From DATLYB01 sp964502525 (GTDB lineage Bacteria > Bacteroidota > Bacteroidia > Chitinophagales > CAIOSU01), in contig CAZCXH010000101.1 in assembly GCA_964502525.1 (NCBI GenBank), forward strand, positions 1 to 17,764: a stretch of DNA of 17,764 nucleotides, written 5' to 3'. Below the pieces are notes generated by a model. The model had not been told where the DNA came from. It ran no database searches and worked only from the letters and a program-made list of their open reading frames with translations. Shown here in pieces: positions 15,203-17,764 of the stretch (position 1 is its first letter; the number at the start of each line of letters is the position of its first letter). Both the position numbers and the translations under genes were made by a program.

Positions 15203-16027
15203 ATGTCAACGCCCAAGAAAAAAGAGCCAAGAAGTGAGTTGATGAAAATCTACATGAACGAGGCTTTTGACATCGGGTTTTATGACTATTTCAAAGATAT
15301 AAAGAACAACAAGATTTCACAGGTGCTCAACAAAAGAGAGCGAAAAGTGAACCTCAGTACCGTGACTTACCGCCAGCTCAATAGCTGGGAAGAGCATGAC
15401 CTGCTGACTATAGACCGGGAAAACAGGGAGTGGAGAAAATTCAGCCTGATGGATGCCATTTGGGTTAGGATAGTCAGGGATTTGAGAGAGTTCGGGTATC
15501 CCTTAGAAAAAATCAAGACTGCAAAAGAAAGCCTCTCGCTGTATAGTGAGAAATGCAAAGTGTCAATGCCCTTGTTGGAATTTTTTACCGCTTTTGCCAT
15601 CGGCAAAAAAATGCCGGTGGTTGTCCTGTTCTTCAGCGATGGCGTGGCAGTTCCTGCCAGCTTCACACAGTACAAAGTGACCAAAGAAATTTTCGATGTA
15701 GAGAACCACATCCATGTGAACCTTAACGGGATTTTGCAGGGATTTTTCCCGCATATTGACATGAAGCCAAAATATGAACTGGAAGTGCCCGTGAGCATTG
15801 AGGAAGTGGAACTGCTGGCGTTCATGCGGGTAAAAACTTTTGAAAAGATTGAAGTGCATTATAGAAATGGAAGAATGGATACTTTGGAAGGCTTGGAAAG
15901 GGTAAGTGTCAAAAATAGAATTAGTGATATTCTCCGCGAACAGAAGTATTCAAGGATTGAATTGATACAGGAGGATGGGAAAGTGACTTCTATAGTGCGA
16001 AAGATTAAAAAACGAATTGGAAAATAA
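15203..16027 (+). CDS. MerR-type transcriptional regulator
   Basis: A 274-aa DNA-binding regulator from the ATG at 15203; a TTG at 15191 is in frame but lies inside an operator half-site. Residues of about 52-110 fit a MerR winged helix: VTYRQLNSWEEHDLL, then WRKFSLMDAIWVRIVRDLREFGYPLEKIK, matching the usual recognition helix, wing and following helix. The 165-residue C-terminal part is unlike the short coiled-coil tail of metal-sensing MerR proteins; it contains a hydrophobic strand PVVVLFFSDGVAVP and a basic tail, and might bind a ligand or partner. It is divergent from the helicase and precedes the small ORF and recombinase. Likely role: autoregulated control of the defence genes, perhaps also of excision. 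Ligand unknown. Confidence 0.85.
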   Translation: MSTPKKKEPRSELMKIYMNEAFDIGFYDYFKDIKNNKISQVLNKRERKVNLSTVTYRQLNSWEEHDLLTIDRENREWRKFSLMDAIWVRIVRDLREFGYPLEKIKTAKESLSLYSEKCKVSMPLLEFFTAFAIGKKMPVVVLFFSDGVAVPASFTQYKVTKEIFDVENHIHVNLNGILQGFFPHIDMKPKYELEVPVSIEEVELLAFMRVKTFEKIEVHYRNGRMDTLEGLERVSVKNRISDILREQKYSRIELIQEDGKVTSIVRKIKKRIGK

Positions 16028-16104
16028 AGAAGGGAAGCACCCTATGCAATTGCAAATAGCTGAAATGACCGGAAGCCCCGGAGTTGAGGCAAGGCAATTT
16101 CAAA

Positions 16105-16284
16105 ATGCTATCAATTGAAAAGTGTAAAAAAATACTTACACAAAATGGAGCACATTACACAGACGAGGAGGTAAAGAAGATAAGAGAACTTCTCTATCAA
16201 CTCGGCTATTTTGATTACTTACAGTTTAAAAAAAGGAAACTGAAAAATGGAAAACGTAATCATCTACACAAGGGTCAGCACTGA
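16105..16284 (+). CDS. Small ORF overlapping the recombinase start
   Basis: A 59-aa, basic, helical protein from ATG 16105 (MLSIEKCKKILTQNG). An in-frame TTG at 16084 gives 66 aa. The segment YTDEEVKKIRELLYQLGYFDY reads like a well-formed helix pair, and the tail is Lys-rich. The 3' end overlaps the recombinase start by 38 bp in another frame, so translation is probably coupled. Similar short ORFs commonly precede serine recombinases in Bacteroidota islands (recollection, not searched). It may act as a recombination accessory or directionality factor (inference). Confidence 0.6.
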   Translation: MLSIEKCKKILTQNGAHYTDEEVKKIRELLYQLGYFDYLQFKKRKLKNGKRNHLHKGQH

Positions 16285-17764
16285 CGAGCAAGCTGACAAA
16301 GGGTACAGCTTGCGCGACCAAAAAGACAGACTTGAAAAATATTGTGAACTGAAAGGTTACAATATCATCAGGCATTACCAGGAGGACCATTCCGCTAAGT
16401 CATTTGACAGACCGGAGTTCACAAAACTTCTAGAGTTTGTGAAGCAAAATAAAAACAGCATCAACAGACTGCTCATTATAAAATGGGACAGGTTCAGCCG
16501 TAACGTCACGGATGCGCTGATGATGCTTCGCACATTCGGCAAAATGAATGTGGAAGTAAACGCAGTAGAGCAACCGATTGACATCAACATTCCTGAACAA
16601 AAGATGATGCTGTCATTTTATCTGACTGCACCGGAAGTTGAAAACGACCGCAGGGCAATGAACACCACTAACGGAATGAGAAGGGCTTTGAAAGAAGGGC
16701 GCTGGGTTGCTTCTGCTCCCTTTGGTTACGGTCATAGCCGTGACGCTGCCAACAAGCCTATTTTGGTTTTAAGCGACAAAGCGTCATTGGTGAAAGAGGC
16801 TTTTGAATTGTATGCTACAGGATTGTATGACAAAGAGGAAGTGAGAAAGGAACTGAAAAAGAAGGGAATGACCTTGCAAAAGGCGGCTTTCTGGTGCATG
16901 TTTCACAATCCGATTTACTGCGGCAAGATTTTTATCAAGGCTTACAAAGATGAACCGGAACAAATCGTGCAGGGGCTTCAACCGCCTATCGTGAGCGAAG
17001 AACTCTTTATGCAGGTGCAGCAAGTAGCACAAGGCAAAAAGAGAATCAAGGCGAAGCCGAAAAAGCAATCAGAAGCCCTTCCCTTACGCGGTCATTTGGT
17101 TTGCAGCACCTGCGGTAAAAATCTGACCGGAAGCGCATCACGGGGTAACGGGGGACAATATCACTACTATCACTGTCAACCGGGCTGCAAGGAACGCCAC
17201 CGGACGGACATAGCACACAAAAACTTTGCTGAGTGGTTGGAAAGCATCAGTATCAAATCGGAGATTGCAACGCTTTATCTGGCAGTGATGGAGGATATTT
17301 TCAAAGGGCAGGAAGGGGACAGGGTGAAAGAGATTCAACGCCTTGAATCCGCTGTGCAAGGCAAAAAGGAGCTTTTGGAAAAAGCTACGCGCAAGCTAAT
17401 CAATGATGAGATTGACAAGAATGACTTCAGACGGGTGAAAGAGCCTATCGAAAGAGAACTGTTTGCCATTGCTGACCAAATCAGCGAACTGAAGAACACG
17501 GAGACCGGATTCATGGAATATGCGAAGTATGGCTTCTCGCTTCTCAGCAACCTAAACGCCCATTTTCAGGAAGCTGAACTGGATGCAAAGCGGAAATTGA
17601 TTGGTTTGATATTCCCCGAAAAACTGGTTTTTTCACATGGTGCGTATCGAACCAAAAAGCCAAGCGAAGTCTTTTCGCTGCTTTGCAATGCTGACAAGGG
17701 TTTCGGAGGTGGTGTAAAAGAAATTGCTTCCGAAAATGGAAATGAGTTTGGTGTGGTAGTCCCG
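16247..17764 (+). CDS. Large serine recombinase (site-specific integrase), open at window end
   Basis: The frame is open for 506 codons from ATG 16247 to the last base, with no stop. The N-terminus IIYTRVSTDEQ has catalytic Ser11, followed by KWDRFSRN (about 85-92), the conserved Arg-containing helix of the resolvase fold, and by a NDRR segment near residue 138 leading into the recombinase domain (GMRRALKEGRWVASAPFGYG). A zinc-ribbon follows near 285-315 with Cys pairs CSTC and HCQPGC, then a coiled-coil-like region (IQRLESAVQGKKELLEKATRK onward). This is the domain order of large serine integrases. The final codons GVVVP are probably encoded in the antisense of a tRNA 3' end, so the true stop lies outside the window. 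Together with the small ORF it forms the mobility module of the island. Confidence 0.93.
   Translation, partial: MENVIIYTRVSTDEQADKGYSLRDQKDRLEKYCELKGYNIIRHYQEDHSAKSFDRPEFTKLLEFVKQNKNSINRLLIIKWDRFSRNVTDALMMLRTFGKMNVEVNAVEQPIDINIPEQKMMLSFYLTAPEVENDRRAMNTTNGMRRALKEGRWVASAPFGYGHSRDAANKPILVLSDKASLVKEAFELYATGLYDKEEVRKELKKKGMTLQKAAFWCMFHNPIYCGKIFIKAYKDEPEQIVQGLQPPIVSEELFMQVQQVAQGKKRIKAKPKKQSEALPLRGHLVCSTCGKNLTGSASRGNGGQYHYYHCQPGCKERHRTDIAHKNFAEWLESISIKSEIATLYLAVMEDIFKGQEGDRVKEIQRLESAVQGKKELLEKATRKLINDEIDKNDFRRVKEPIERELFAIADQISELKNTETGFMEYAKYGFSLLSNLNAHFQEAELDAKRKLIGLIFPEKLVFSHGAYRTKKPSEVFSLLCNADKGFGGGVKEIASENGNEFGVVVP
17754..17764 (-). other. Probable tRNA 3' end / attachment site (partial)
   Basis: The last 11 bases, TGGTAGTCCCG, read on the minus strand as CGGGACTACCA: seven acceptor-stem bases, a discriminator A and CCA. 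That is the layout of a tRNA 3' end, with the tRNA body lying beyond the window. Integrases of this kind often end in antisense tRNA sequence, giving a C-terminus like VVVP followed by GLEP. Only 11 bases are visible, so the call depends on the sequence outside. Confidence 0.4.

Noticed and set aside
15367..15825. 152-codon minus-strand ORF antisense to the regulator
   Set aside because: It lies wholly inside the MerR-type gene; its Ser/Thr-rich translation shows no domain.
16044..16118. 24-codon ORF (MQLQIAEMTG...) between regulator and small ORF
   Set aside because: It is too short to judge, overlaps the next ORF start, and has no independent support; a leader peptide is possible but not shown.
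1..17764. CRISPR arrays and insertion sequences
   Set aside because: No regularly spaced repeats were found, and no transposase gene or terminal inverted repeats are visible; the only mobility gene is the serine recombinase.

Overview
The window looks like the right-hand part of a mobile genomic island in a member of the Bacteroidota. Three things suggest this: leaderless AT-rich gene starts without Shine-Dalgarno sequences, a TAnnTTTG-type promoter box, and the protein styles seen (a serine recombinase preceded by a tiny overlapping ORF, Eco57I-type methylase, SNF2/PLD helicase). No rRNA, tRNA or housekeeping gene is fully contained. All taxonomy here is inference from sequence style.

Layout. 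Positions 1-616 hold no convincing gene; the stretch is G/A-rich with diverged internal repeats. From 617 to 4106 a leftward three-gene module encodes a Ser/Thr kinase with TPR and FHA regions, a papain-like (C39-like) cysteine peptidase with a visible Cys-His-Asp set, and a small unknown protein; gene junctions are tight. From 4324 to 15099 a leftward five-gene cluster encodes, in transcription order, a PLD-SNF2 helicase (1189 aa), a class II Fic AMP-transferase with a C-terminal winged helix, an Eco57I-like adenine DNA methyltransferase (1083 aa), a RecF/SMC-type ABC ATPase (597 aa) and an unrecognised 291-aa protein. Fic, methylase, ATPase and the 291-aa gene are joined by 0, -4 and +15 bp junctions and are almost certainly one transcript. 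This looks like a restriction/BREX/DISARM-like anti-phage system, but it lacks the hallmark genes of BREX (PglZ, BrxC) and DISARM (DrmA, DrmB).

Divergent from the helicase, on the + strand, lie a MerR-type regulator (15203), a 59-aa ORF (16105) and a large serine recombinase (from 16247, open at the window edge). The 100-bp divergent intergenic region carries a striking array of TTACC/GGTAA half-sites, probably the operator through which the regulator controls both directions. The last 11 bases are consistent with the complement of a tRNA 3' end (CGGGACTACCA), so the recombinase reading frame probably runs into an antisense tRNA, which would mark the integration site and the right edge of the island.

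Working model (inference): the recombinase moves the island; the MerR protein keeps the defence genes in check; the methylase marks self DNA while the PLD-helicase and ABC ATPase attack or sense foreign DNA; Fic, and separately the kinase-protease module, add a signalling or abortive-infection layer.
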